A stretch of DNA of 53,926 bases, taken from NCBI GenBank assembly GCA_004802705.1, contig SGPL01000202.1, forward strand, positions 1 through 53,926, given 5' to 3'. The stretch is from Bondarzewia mesenterica. Taxonomy: Eukaryota > Basidiomycota > Agaricomycetes > Russulales > Bondarzewiaceae. Shown here piece by piece: positions 23,179 through 35,403 of this stretch. A model generated the notes under the pieces. The model saw only the letters and a program-made list of their open reading frames with translations. It was not told where the DNA came from and made no database searches. Within the stretch, counting starts at the first letter, position 1, and the number at the start of each line of letters is the position of its first letter. A program made the translations under genes and the position numbers.

Positions 23179-25470
23179 TCACGCAAAGGCCAATGCTGAC
23201 CAGGCAGCGACGGCGCCGACCGTCACGAGAGCCGCGGTGTGAGCGGCAGCCGCAACCTTGCCGCGCTTCGCCGGACGAGGCCCGTCGACAACCATAACTC
23301 TACCTTCTTCGCCCTCATTCTCGCTCGTCCCCTCGTCATCATCGGATGCAGAACGCTTCCTCTTGAGCGACGGAGAGAGCGCGGTGCCGCTCTGAGCGGT
23401 ATGAGACGGGATTGCACCGACATCAAGCCTATAGGGACGTACCTGAGCCTGCAAGCGCAGTTCCGAAGCCTGGTTGAAAACCATTTGGGTACGGACACTA
23501 TTGCGTGCGATTCGAAGACTTTCAAGTTCCTGTTCCACTTCCACCCTCATGTCATCTTGTAACTTCCTCAGTTCTGGTTGTATGAAGAGATGAGCAAATC
23601 TACTTCATACAAACAGTAAAGAAATGGTACGTGCCCGCGACCAGGCCATGCAAAGCTTCCGCGCTGGCCCTGACATCGTCCTTGTCAAGAAGCGCTTTTT
23701 CGATTATCTCGGAAGAGCGTCTCTGCAGTTGCTGTTGGAGGTTCTCTTGTTGCTGTTCTATTCTCACCTTGTCCTGTGCGTCGCGCTGATTTAAATCATC
23801 TTGATACATATCGAGACGCTCTCGGAAGGATACTAATTCCTGACGGAGTTCGTGAGAGCTATCATATGCGCCCTCAATACGGTCCCGGAGAGATTGGAAA
23901 AGCGCATTGGTCTCGTCAACGCGCCTGTCGAGAGCAGAGGCCCGATCTGAGTGTGCCTTCTGGTCAGCTTGGGTTCGACGATGAGCGATACGCAATCTCA
24001 AGACATTGGACTACAAAACAATCAATTAGATGGCGCAGATACATGAAGCGTGGTGAGTGGGATGGACGCATACCCGAAGGTCAACCATAGAACCTTCAAG
24101 CTTGGAAAAACGCATCGAGGCATCTTCGCTGCCTCCGCTATTCTCCAGACAATTGATGACTGGAGCGGCAGCAGGCGTGTCGGCGTTGACAGTGTTATCC
24201 GAATCGACGACCATGTCTTGCTCCCCGGCATCTGCCTCTGCCTCGACATCCACTTCAACTCCTACTTCCTGATGCTCGATAACCCCATCGTTCTCTTTGT
24301 CTGACTGGGGATCCTCACTAACACCGCGACTCACAGGAACCGCTTCACATTCGGGGCTAAACCTCGGCGCTTGCGACTCCGAAATGATCACATCGCTCAC
24401 GCAAGGGGTGTTCGTCGAATGACTAGGAGAGACAGCCCGTGAATCGGGATAGGCGCCAATAACGAGAGGGTCAAGATGAAGGAGAGGGAAGGATGCATCG
24501 TTCAGAGCTTCCTGGGTGAGATCTTGACTACAAGGGTCGATAGGGCGGTAGGAAATCTCAGAAAAACTAGGACCAGCGAGGTTTGACAACGGCAGTTCGT
24601 CGGGCTCATAGAACCAACGGCGTTTGGGACCTTGTGAAGACGTCATCTGCGAACGCCACGGACGGGAACTGTGCATAGGCGGAAATATGCGTTTCAGGAG
24701 TCCCAAACCCTGCAGGGATGGAAGTGAGGAGTCTTGGGACAACGAACGGTGGACGGAGAAGGCGGAATTAGTAATGGGATACTCCTCTGGACGATCTATT
24801 TCTTCAACATCCGAGTCACGCTGGCTAGGAGATGATGATTCCGAGGAAGAGGGTGAAGAGGGTGAAGAGTCGAGTGGATCGAAGACACCATATCTACCAG
24901 ATATATTTGGCTTGAGTATGCGCTTCGGATCATCCTGAGACTCTGATGATTGAATCGTGGGGGAAATCTCCCTTTGAGGTCGCAGGGATGGTGCGGAATC
25001 GTACAGCAGCCTGACATTGACTGTCACAGGGCGGACGCTATAGTTCTCCCTTCCGACGCTCTTACCAAAGGTAACACAATCACCGGTTTCCAGCAAAGTA
25101 GGTATCTCTGGTGTCAACATACGAGAGACTGTATCGCCTTGCTTGAGGATGTGAGTGCCATGGTGCGAGCTCAAATCGACCAGATATGCCTGCATTCAAT
25201 GACGAAAAACGTCAGCGGTAAGAAAGTAGCGGAGAAAATTTGACGAACATGGCCGGTATCAGAAAGTATGATCTTTGCATGTCGCCTACTTATTACGGGG
25301 CAACGAAAGGTCGCACTATCATTCGATTCTCTCCCTTTGCCCATATCTGAGCCCGATGCGCGGCCGATATGAATAACTTGAGTGCGACTCTTGTAGAAGT
25401 AAATGTTCTGGCTGGGTACTTCACCAATCTCGGGAACGTGCAGCAAGACGCCTGTAACTGCAGCGGTCAT
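23179..25470 (-). CDS. FHA-domain coiled-coil protein with C-terminal hydrophobic tail
   Basis: Four exons, 25470-25249, 25189-24074, 24010-23631 and 23566-23179, join in phase to give 701 aa. The FHA phosphothreonine-binding domain (about residues 20-125) has VIHIGRASGSD, CPVISRRHAKI and LVDLSSHHGTHI, i.e. the conserved Gly-Arg, Ser-x-x-His and Asn/His-Gly positions. A Ser/Pro/Asp-rich disordered region follows to about 440. A coiled coil (residues 445-590, rich in Gln, Arg and Glu: QQQENLQQQLQRRSSEIIEK) comes next, then a basic KRKRSA patch. The last 24 residues are hydrophobic and Ala-rich, consistent with a tail anchor. FHA + coiled coil + tail anchor is the layout of STRIPAK subunits SLMAP, Far9/Far10 and Csc1 of fission yeast; that assignment is inference. 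The last intron acceptor was chosen because it alone keeps the frame. It shares an upstream region with GPN1. Confidence 0.82.
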
Positions 25471-25938
25471 TAACGCTTCTGCAAAAAGCGAGCTGTAACT
25501 GACCAGAAACCGGACGATGAGAATCGACAGGTGATCCTACAGATGTTACAGGCACCACGAGAGCCTGAGGTGAGCTCCTGCCCAAGTATTGTACTTCCTC
25601 TTCCATGATGGAGCTGATGTACTGATCTCCTAACAATCCTGAACAATGTATGGCAAGGATGACTGATTGTTGAACGTTGAACGTTGAGGGGCAAAAGCAG
25701 GACGCTAAGCTCGAGGCAAGAGCATCTTTATCAGGAGACTGATTACGCTCTCGGAGTTTGAATTGCTGCGAGAGCTCACAGTCAGAGTCACTCTACAGAC
25801 GTCACTGAGATCATTGAGGGGCCACTTTCTGTCACTTGTTGTCACGTTGCGTGTCTGTTCTTTCTGTTTCTCAACCTTCAGCCCAACTTCAGCCTCTTGA
25901 AAGCTACAAAATTGTATTCTAGATAATTCGACTGTAAA
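25471..25938. promoter_or_regulatory. Shared divergent upstream region of the FHA gene and GPN1
   Basis: Only 468 bp separate the two head-to-head start codons, so both promoters must lie here. The right side is CT-rich close to the GPN1 start (about 25855-25900), typical of fungal promoters. A direct repeat of the hexamer TTGAAC/GTTGAA type (gttgaacgttgaacgttga, 25669-25687) sits near the middle. No canonical TATA box is evident on either side. Confidence 0.55.
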
Positions 25939-27538
25939 ATGGATGCGACTCCCGCCTCCTCTTCTACTTCTGCTGTGGACAAGAAAAAACCTGTGGTAAT
26001 AATCACTATCGGGATGGCTGGCGCAGGAAAATCAACTTTCGTGCAGCAAATCTGCTCATACTTGCACTCGCAAAACCCTCCTTCACCCCCTTACGTCCTT
26101 AACCTCGATCCCGCTGTCGTAAACGTTCCATTCGAAGCGAATATCGATATTCGTGATACTGTGGACTATCACGAAGTTATGAAGCAGTTTGTGGTCATCC
26201 TGCTCGGCGCGTACGTTCATTGAAGTATAACGATCTCTGAAGGTACAATCTCGGACCAAACGGGGGGATTCTTACTGCCCTCAATCTGTTCACTACCAAG
26301 TTCGATCAGGTGCTAGAGTTGGTAGAGAAAAGAGCAGACTCTGTCGAGTAAGTTCAAATCGCTGTATTTTTTCCGAGTCCCAACTGACAGCGCACTTAGC
26401 TATGTTATCCTCGATACACCTGGTCAAATCGAGATATTTACTTGGTCCGCTTCCGGGGCAATTATCACCGACGCCATTGCGTCCTCTTTGCCCACTGTCG
26501 TGGCATACGTTATTGATACACCCCGGACAGTTGCACCAGCTACGTTCATGTCGAATATGCTTTATGCTTGCAGGTGAGCGTCAATCGTGTTTCAGAGTAA
26601 TGTCCAGGACTGCGTGCGGATCGATTTGTATGGACTTTCGTGCATCGGTGTGTGTCTAGCGATCCAATTGCTTGATAGCGCTCATGCTTCGTTCCAAGTC
26701 TGCTAATTATCTGCTCAGATAATTTTGCCATGCAGCGTTACTTCAATGCTAATTATCATTTGTTTCAGTATTCTGTACAAAACGAAGCTCCCCTTCATCC
26801 TTGTTTTTAACAAAACAGATGTGCAATCACACGATTTCGCTCTAGAGTGGATGCACGACTTTGAAGCGTTTCAGATGGCGCTTGCGTCTCATCAAGGAAC
26901 AACGGATGAAGATGGCGAACCTACTTACATGAATAGTCTCATGAATAGCATGAGCCTTGTATTAGACGAGTTCTACAAACATTTGAAGGTCAGCTAAAAA
27001 GTCACATTTCTTGCTTCTTCACAATTGATGGCAACACTCCAGGCCGTTGGTGTGTCGAGTGTGACTGGAGCGGGTGTCAAAGAATTCTTCGAGGCCGTTG
27101 AAGCATCCCGCGAGGAGTACGAAAAGTGCGTTTCGCTCCACTTGTTTCCGCGTAGCACGGTTGTGTCTCATTATGTTCTCTTTTTCTGTCAGAGAATATA
27201 TCCCAGAGCTTGCCCGAGTTCGCGCTCAGCGCGAAGAAACACTTCGGCAGACAAAGGAAGAATCAATGAGCAGGGTGATGAAAGACCTTGCAATTGACCG
27301 CGAGCGCAATCCTGAGGCTGCATTGCATGACCGATGGGACCAAGAGGATGAGGAGGAAGACGACGTTGAGGATGCGGATATAATCGATCGCAGTACGTGT
27401 TCAACATTTTCTTATTTACATGTTTAGCAATCGACGCTTGTGGTCCCAGGTGAGGAGCCGTGGCCCGGTCAATACATCGATCTTACGCAGACGCGGCGTA
27501 GAGCGGATGAGGGAATGTCTTGGCCTAGACCTACCTAG
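25939..27538 (+). CDS. GPN1: GPN-loop GTPase 1 (RNA polymerase II assembly/import factor)
   Basis: GPN1 (Npa3 in yeast, XAB1 in human) binds RNA polymerase II subunits and is needed for assembly and nuclear import of the enzyme. Seven exons, 25939-26186, 26243-26347, 26400-26573, 26769-26988, 27043-27125, 27193-27392 and 27450-27538, give 372 aa, the usual length. Visible motifs are the P-loop [12 protein letters not shown] (residues 24-35), the defining Gly-Pro-Asn loop in [17 protein letters not shown]3 in [16 protein letters not shown], the G4-type FNKTD in [12 protein letters not shown], and G5-like SSVTGAGV. The acidic C-terminal tail ([14 protein letters not shown]) and the final GQYIDL fit the family. 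The start ATG is preceded by an A at -3 and gives the expected short Ser/Thr-rich leader. The first intron uses a GTTTGT donor. Nothing suggests loss of function. Confidence 0.95.
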
Positions 27539-29314
27539 ACTAGACGTTGTTCTTTCACAGAAGGTGAATCTTATTTTATTCTTATATTCTCTACATACCT
27601 TTCCCGACAGTTAAGGATTGATCGAGTTGAAGTATGTGCAATGGCGTTGTCGTGATTGATGCAAGATTTTGCACCCAGCACTCGTTGATACCGTAGGCTC
27701 TCCATATGCCTGCTCTCATGTTCAATCGCGACTTGTGCCATCGTTGATATCCACGTCCGGGCGCTGTGATGGAGCAGGTCTCTGATGTCGTGCGCAGGCT
27801 CAGTTCCGTCTGCCAGTACCGGCTGAGATACGTAGCTGGAGCTAAGTATAGGACCAATTCACTCCTCTTTCCCTTTCCACACTACCTCATCAGCTCATCA
27901 GCCCTCATCGCAACGTAGCAAAAGCCAAGCTTGGAAACATGGGGATGCTTCGCTCTCGTTGCTGAGATCTGTATTCGTGCACACTGCCTTATCAAACGAC
28001 GCCATATCATCCACAGTGAAAGAAACAATCATCTGTTTAGGGACTTTCGTCAACCTATTCATCATCCATTGGAGTGGATACGCGAGGTATGTAAGGTTTT
28101 GCGGTTCCCTTGCGATTGCATGCCGATTGATCCTTGCCGGTTTGTGCTTTACAGCCCCGTAACCTGTTGGCTTTTTATCATCCTCATATTGAATTTTTAC
28201 CGAAGAAAAATGTCTGAGAGAACGGCGCTTTTTCTCACCATGGTGCTCTCTTACCCTGAATTTTACCGGTCTTTCCCGCAAAAGGATTGCCTCCAAGTTG
28301 CATTAGGAGCGATGACGACCAAGTAACGAAGGTCCTTTCATCTGTCGCCTGCGAGACTCATCATGCGACATCGGCCGGATTATATTGCCTCCTTCATACT
28401 ATTAAGTGATGCTTCACTGCCTCTCACCGAGTTGATCGAAATTCATCGTTCGTAGAGTCTCCGCTTTATCGATTTCGATTTCGTTGAGCAAAGCGCTCAG
28501 GCTTGATGCAGCCATCATCTAATGACTCGCCAGAAGTACTGACGGGCGCTGCGCTCAAGGACTTACGCCTGTTCTGGTGCATTAATTGGTGATAATGCGG
28601 TCGTAACCAGGGGGAATCCCGGAAACCTCCCCATCACAAAGTGAACCATGACAGCAGGTGATATGTAGGCCCGGATGCTCATGACGCTGCTGAGTGGGCT
28701 GAATCCTGCTGATCTCCATTCTGCGGGATGATTTGATTTTAGGGCATTTGCAAAGACTTGTTTGTTCTAATCTGCCTTTCACCTGTCCTTCAATGTCACC
28801 TTTCATGCGACAAATAAATTCCCCGTAAATATAAAATTTGAATTCCGTTCGAGTAATATCATTGTTTCTCAGCGACAGATCGATATCCTAGTGATCGATA
28901 TGACCTGCACTGCAAATCGAGTATGGGATTTTTCCTCGGGCGTGTACTGGGCGTGTAAGAAGGCTGTGCCAAATGCTTCAAATTTTACGCAGGCTTGCAC
29001 GTTAGCATATGTCACATACTCTGTTGAGCACACGTCAAGAGGATATAAAGCGGAAAGCTATAAAAGAAACTAGAAACAAGCCATTCGAGACTAACTACAA
29101 TTACATAATCGACACTAACAAAACCGAGCCTTCCACACGCCCACACATTTCGTGTCTCCCATCGCCAACCTTCTCTTTTGAAAGATATCTCATTGTTTTC
29201 CTCCTTTCCCTGTAGCTGTACATTTAGCCGCGGCAACTTTGCCTCGAGCCTTCTCTGCGACGTGCACGTCCACCTGTACTAGTTCGTTCGTATTCACCTT
29301 GCACGCTTTTCTTC
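27539..29314. other. 1.8-kb intergenic region
   Basis: No gene was recognised between GPN1 and CDK1. Frames of 120-130 codons exist on both strands over the same bases (27898-28326), but neither shows a motif or a splice partner. The right end (about 29100-29314) is CT-rich and is the likely CDK1 promoter and 5' UTR. Confidence 0.45.
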
Positions 29315-31019
<1,705 letters not shown>

Positions 31020-31637
31020 TGCGCCGCATCGCCTTTCCCTTCTCCACGCTACATGTCAGCCATGTCTCGCTACCAATATCCTTTCTCCCAGCACGATATC
31101 CATTTATGTTTGCGATGACGTATTCTACAAAGACAACCTTACTCGAGTGCGTTTGTTCGCTTCGTTTGTATGTTTTTTTTAGTCGGCTGCACTTTCCTTC
31201 ATCATTGTCCGATTTTCATTCCACTGTTCTACCTCCCGCTTCTCTTTACCTCTCCATCTTCTCCGTTTTGACCTGTTTCGCCTTATGTCGAATATCCCAG
31301 ACGAATATATCTGCTGAATGGATCTATAGTACAAGCTCACTCACTCTTGCGATACGGCGCCTTTAATGATAGTAAATTGCAAGTATAGCATTAGTCAAGT
31401 GTTCGTGTTCTTACAAGCTACCATGACTTAGACTGGTGACCGAGCTTCTAGATAACAGGCGCAGTGACGGACAAGTTGAGTACTGTGTAATCTACAAGAG
31501 TCTACAAGTAGACTATCCTGTGAGTCGGAGGCCAGACCTACATAATATACGTACAGTACGGACGACATTGGCCTTCGACGTTAGCAGTCGTTCTTTAAAT
31601 ATTATCGTTATTTTATTTCTCACTTCATAAGTGACAG
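31020..31637. other. 3' flank of CDK1, no gene
   Basis: The left part is T/C-rich and probably contains the CDK1 3' UTR. No coding or RNA gene was recognised until the tRNA at 31638. Confidence 0.5.
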
Positions 31638-31716
31638 GCATCTGTGGTGTAGTGGTTAACATCGAGTCTTCCCATACGATATGGCTTGGTCCCGGGTTCA
31701 ATTCCCGGCAGATGCA
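31638..31716 (+). tRNA. tRNA-Gly(CCC) with a 7-nt intron
   Basis: The 79-nt sequence folds as a cloverleaf. The acceptor arm GCATCTG pairs with CAGATGC and is followed by discriminator A. The A-box region TGGTGTAGTGG forms the D arm. The T arm is CCGGG-TTCAATT-CCCGG and includes the B box GGTTCAATTCC. The anticodon stem pairs GAGTC with GGCTT (two G-U pairs) only if about 7 nt are removed after the anticodon CCC in TTCCCA, leaving a 72-nt tRNA, which is normal for Gly. The CCA end is not encoded, as expected in eukaryotes. Confidence 0.9.
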
Positions 31717-31729
31717 TCTCCAATGTATT

Positions 31730-31742
31730 CCATTTTTTTTTT
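31730..31742 (+). terminator. Pol III T-run terminator of tRNA-Gly
   Basis: A run of about eleven T residues lies 14 bp after the tRNA-Gly, the standard RNA polymerase III stop signal. Confidence 0.8.
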
Positions 31743-31880
31743 GGTGGTTCGCTTGTTTAAAAATATTACATAATACTCATTGACATCCTTTCGTGCATTG
31801 TTCACGGTGAGTTCGAGTCTCCTTTGCAGACCTTACACAGAAGACAGTCGTTCTGTATGAGTTCAGGCATTTTCTCTCAG

Positions 31881-31900
31881 ACTTGACTTGACTTGACTTG
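31881..31900. repeat. Short tandem repeat, ACTTG x4
   Basis: Four perfect copies of ACTTG lie upstream of the GTPase gene. It is a microsatellite-like tract with no evident function. Confidence 0.85.
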
Positions 31901-32124
31901 CCTTTTGCGTCCATCCAAACTCTGCCGCGCGTTGCAGATCTCCCCCAGTGAAAAGTCGGATTGTTCCTTGAGTGCCATGGGCAGAAACAGTACGCCTTCA
32001 TTCACGTTTATTGATCTTCGCAGCTCAGTCTCTATGATGAAGAATCTCACAAGCCAATTCCTCTTAAATCGAGTACGAGCTCATGTCGCCATGTCGCTTA
32101 TAGCGCGAATTGACTTGGGTATAG

Positions 32125-34468
32125 AATTGAAGAAAGACCCAGGCATTCCCCGCCTCCCTGATATAAAAGTCCGGAATGCCGAGAAACAACGCTCTCACGC
32201 AGTTCGTAGTATTTCATCTTCCATACTTTGGTCATGCCATCTCTCATGACCTGTATCGCTTGCAGCTTCCATTGCACTCGAAAGATCCTGATTCGACAAT
32301 GGCATCTGAGCCTACGCTATCATCCCTCGCAATGCTAGTAACTTCGTATCCTTCTGAATTTCCTGATGCTACTCAAGATCCGTCGCCCTCCGGACGGCAG
32401 CAAAAGACAAAGGAGCAGCTGCGAAGTCACTATATACGTACGTTACACAAAGTCATAGATGATAGCGATGTCATTGTTCTCGTTCTCGATGCACGAGATC
32501 CGGAGGGATGTCGGAGTAGGCTTGTGGAAGAAGAAGTCCGAAGGCGTGAAGGTGAGGGCAAAAAGCTAGTCTTTGTCCTGAATAAAATTGGTATGTTTTC
32601 ACTTTTTATTATGAATCTCCCTTGATGTCTGTCTTGAATGGGGAGTGGTGGGTGTATTGCCATCTACTTGATCCACAGTGCCAATTGGCTCTTGCGATGA
32701 AGACTCAATATATCCGGGATTTTATTTCGTCTGCCGATGTGACGCTTACCAAATCGACCTTTTTTTCCCAACAGATCTCGTACCTCGACAAAATGCTCTC
32801 GATTGGTTACGCTATCTCCGTCACAGTACACCCACTCTTCCATTCCGCTCTTCAGCATCTCACCAGCGCACAAATCTGTCCTCATCAACTGCACCTGCGC
32901 TTATGAGACTGCTGAAAGCTTACAAACCGAGCGCAGCACAAAGTATAACAGTCGGCGTCGTTGGTTACCCTAATGTTGGAAAGAGCAGTCTAATCAATAC
33001 GTTGAAACGGTCAAAAGTGAGTTCCGGTACTGGTCAGGGAAAACTGGTACAATTGTGGATATGTTCCATATTGCGCATTCGATTACTTTTCGGTTCTTCC
33101 ACCAGTCCAACATTTGTTAGACTGATCAGATCGAAAATAACCTCCATCTCCTCTGTGGCTGTCGCTTCGAAGAGTTTATATTTGCCTCCTACTTTTGCTT
33201 TGACGATTTTTGACAACCCTGACTTTCAGGTTTGTGCGGTGGCATCCCAACCGGGGCATACCAAGGATCTTCAACCAATTCAGCTTGAACGAGGCCTGCG
33301 CATTGTCGACTCCCCCGGTGTGATCTTCGACGACGAAATGGAAGATGGAAAGGGCAACCGTAAGGGTAGCGTCTTGTTGCGGAATGTGGTCAAAGTGGAA
33401 GATGTTGATGATCCAGTTGCCGTTGGTAAGTTAATCCGTACATCGCCATATGCCCCGCTGACACCGATCGTACTGCAATTCGACGCCATTCAGTTGAAGA
33501 GGTGCTGAGACGGACCGACCGAGAGAAGATACAAAAAATCTACAACCTTCCTGAGTTCGGTTCTGCGCTTGAGTGCCTAACAATGCTGGCATTGAGCACT
33601 GGAAAACTCTTGAAAGGAGGCACACCTGATACACTTGCCGCAGCACGTCAGGTCTTGACCGATTGGAATCACCAAAAAATATCCTTCTTCACCTCTCCGC
33701 CCATTATTCATCCTTCGTTGATTCCTTCAACCGTGTCGACCTCATCCGGTAAGCACTGCAGCGGTTTTTACTGGTTATCTAGTTTAACCGGATCTTCCCT
33801 TTACTGTTAAGGTCAAGGACAGATAGCACCAGGTGCGGAGTCGGTTGGCCAGGCACAAATCATTTCACAATTTGGACCAGCTTTCACTCTTGAGGGTTTG
33901 TTCGGTGAAGCTGATGAGCAAGTCGTGAGTAATTCCATGGAAGGTGTCGAAGACGATGCTCTGCATGCAGAAAGCATGGAAGGGATGGACATGGAAGAAG
34001 GGTAAGTAGATGTAATCCTTATTCGTTCCAGTTGATGACAGAACTGGCGCTAATGAGCTAGGTGACCACTCAATCCATGAATCGCGCCATCATCTCCGAT
34101 GTTTTGCTTCATCTACCCCTCTCTCTGGCTTGACTACGTATAGCGAACAAATGGAAACGGACACATTGCAATCGCGACATCAAAATCCGCGCAAACGCTC
34201 AAGGTCACCCAACCCGACAGAGGGAGAACTCGAGCGGGAGACAGGATTGCGACCCCCCAAACGCTTGCGCAAAGCAATGAGCGCACGGGCAGGGGAGCCT
34301 GTGGCTGGACTGCTGGGTTCGAGTCGGAGAACGGCGAGGTTGGACAAGAAGAAAATGAAGAAGGATGCGAGGAGGGTTGCAAGGGTTGCTGTTGGCGCTG
34401 GGAGCGGCAATGGAACAATGGAGATAGATGACATGGGTGGCCTGGGTGGCACATTTATGGCGGAGTAG
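32125..34468 (+). CDS. Nucleostemin/GNL3-type circularly permuted GTPase (Grn1-like), 5' end unresolved
   Basis: These nucleolar GTPases act in maturation and export of 60S pre-ribosomes. Exons 32125-32201, 32266-32590, 32775-33016, 33230-33425, 33494-33748, 33812-34001 and 34144-34468 join in phase (about 536 codons). G motifs appear in permuted order: G4 FVLNKIDLVP, then G1 VGYPNVGKSSLINTLKRSK, then QPGHTKDLQ (G2) and LRIVDSPGV (G3). KKDPGIPRLPDIK at the first exon resembles the segment that follows the basic nucleolar-targeting N-terminus in the family. That basic region was not found upstream, and the first exon begins in phase with a missing partner. The C-terminus is acidic, then basic (RLDKKKMKKDARRVARVAV). 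The intron 33017-33229 is exactly 71 codons without a stop. Either the 5' exon is unrecognised or the gene is 5' truncated. Confidence 0.82.
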
Positions 34469-35403
34469 GGGACCTACCGTTGTAGATGCTATCACGTAGG
34501 TTGTTGCATGACGACGCATTAAGTTACCACTGATAGTCATACGGCAGATGCACGCGTATGATGTATAGACTGCCAAATCATCAATGTATTCGTCCCGGAC
34601 ATGATCGAACACAGAGGTGTGATACTCTTCCGTGGCACAAAATTTTTGCCACATAGAACCATCAACGCAGATGGCAATGCCTGCCACTCGTGTGATGTGC
34701 AGCCTCATTGAGAGGCTGCGTAGAAGGCTAGCTTGCACCTCAGGTGCCACTTTCTGCTGGGGGTTTTCGTTCACTGCTCGAACCAGCCGTTTAGATCGGT
34801 ATGACACTAACTTCCCGGTGGGCCTCCACCTCCCAATTCAGCCTAATCGGTTCGCACAACCGCTCACATTCTGGCATCAGTGGAACTAATTAGACACGAA
34901 GGCAATGGCCACACCGATTACATCGCAAAACCTCTCCGATCCCGTACCACCCACGCGCTTCTCAATTTCCCGGCAAATTCCGCTGCGATTTGACCAGCTC
35001 ATTCAAGACAATTTAAGATCCATCTCAAGCTGTCACACGCAGGGTCTGTGCAGACGCATGTTGGCGCTTCCAAGTGGTGGCGCCGCACAGATACTCATGG
35101 TCATCCAAGCTTTGTTTGGCCTCCTTCAACCCTTACGGCGGCGCATCCAGAATCGCTTCGCTTTGTCTGCCAATATTCAACCACTGGTGGCATCCGCCCT
35201 TCGCCACAACAGTCACGTCAGGTTATAAAATACTCGCTTCGTTTTCTTGGATGCCTAGCAATCGTGTCGCCCTCATCCGAACGCCTTCATCGTCCACTTT
35301 TTTTGGATTTCTTTTCTATTATCATAAACAATGTTCAGCATGCTGTCTTTGAACCCCGATGACCTAGTGCTTCAGTAGGTTGTCGCTATGCTGTACTCAG
35401 GAT
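34469..35403. other. Intergenic, no gene recognised
   Basis: A 107-codon plus-strand frame at 34905-35228 and overlapping minus-strand frames show no motif. The right end (35230-35403) is the likely promoter and 5' UTR of the F-box gene. Confidence 0.4.

Noticed and set aside
34205..34807. 200-codon minus-strand frame
   Set aside because: It overlaps the conserved C-terminal exon of the GNL3-type GTPase on the other strand and has no recognisable feature.
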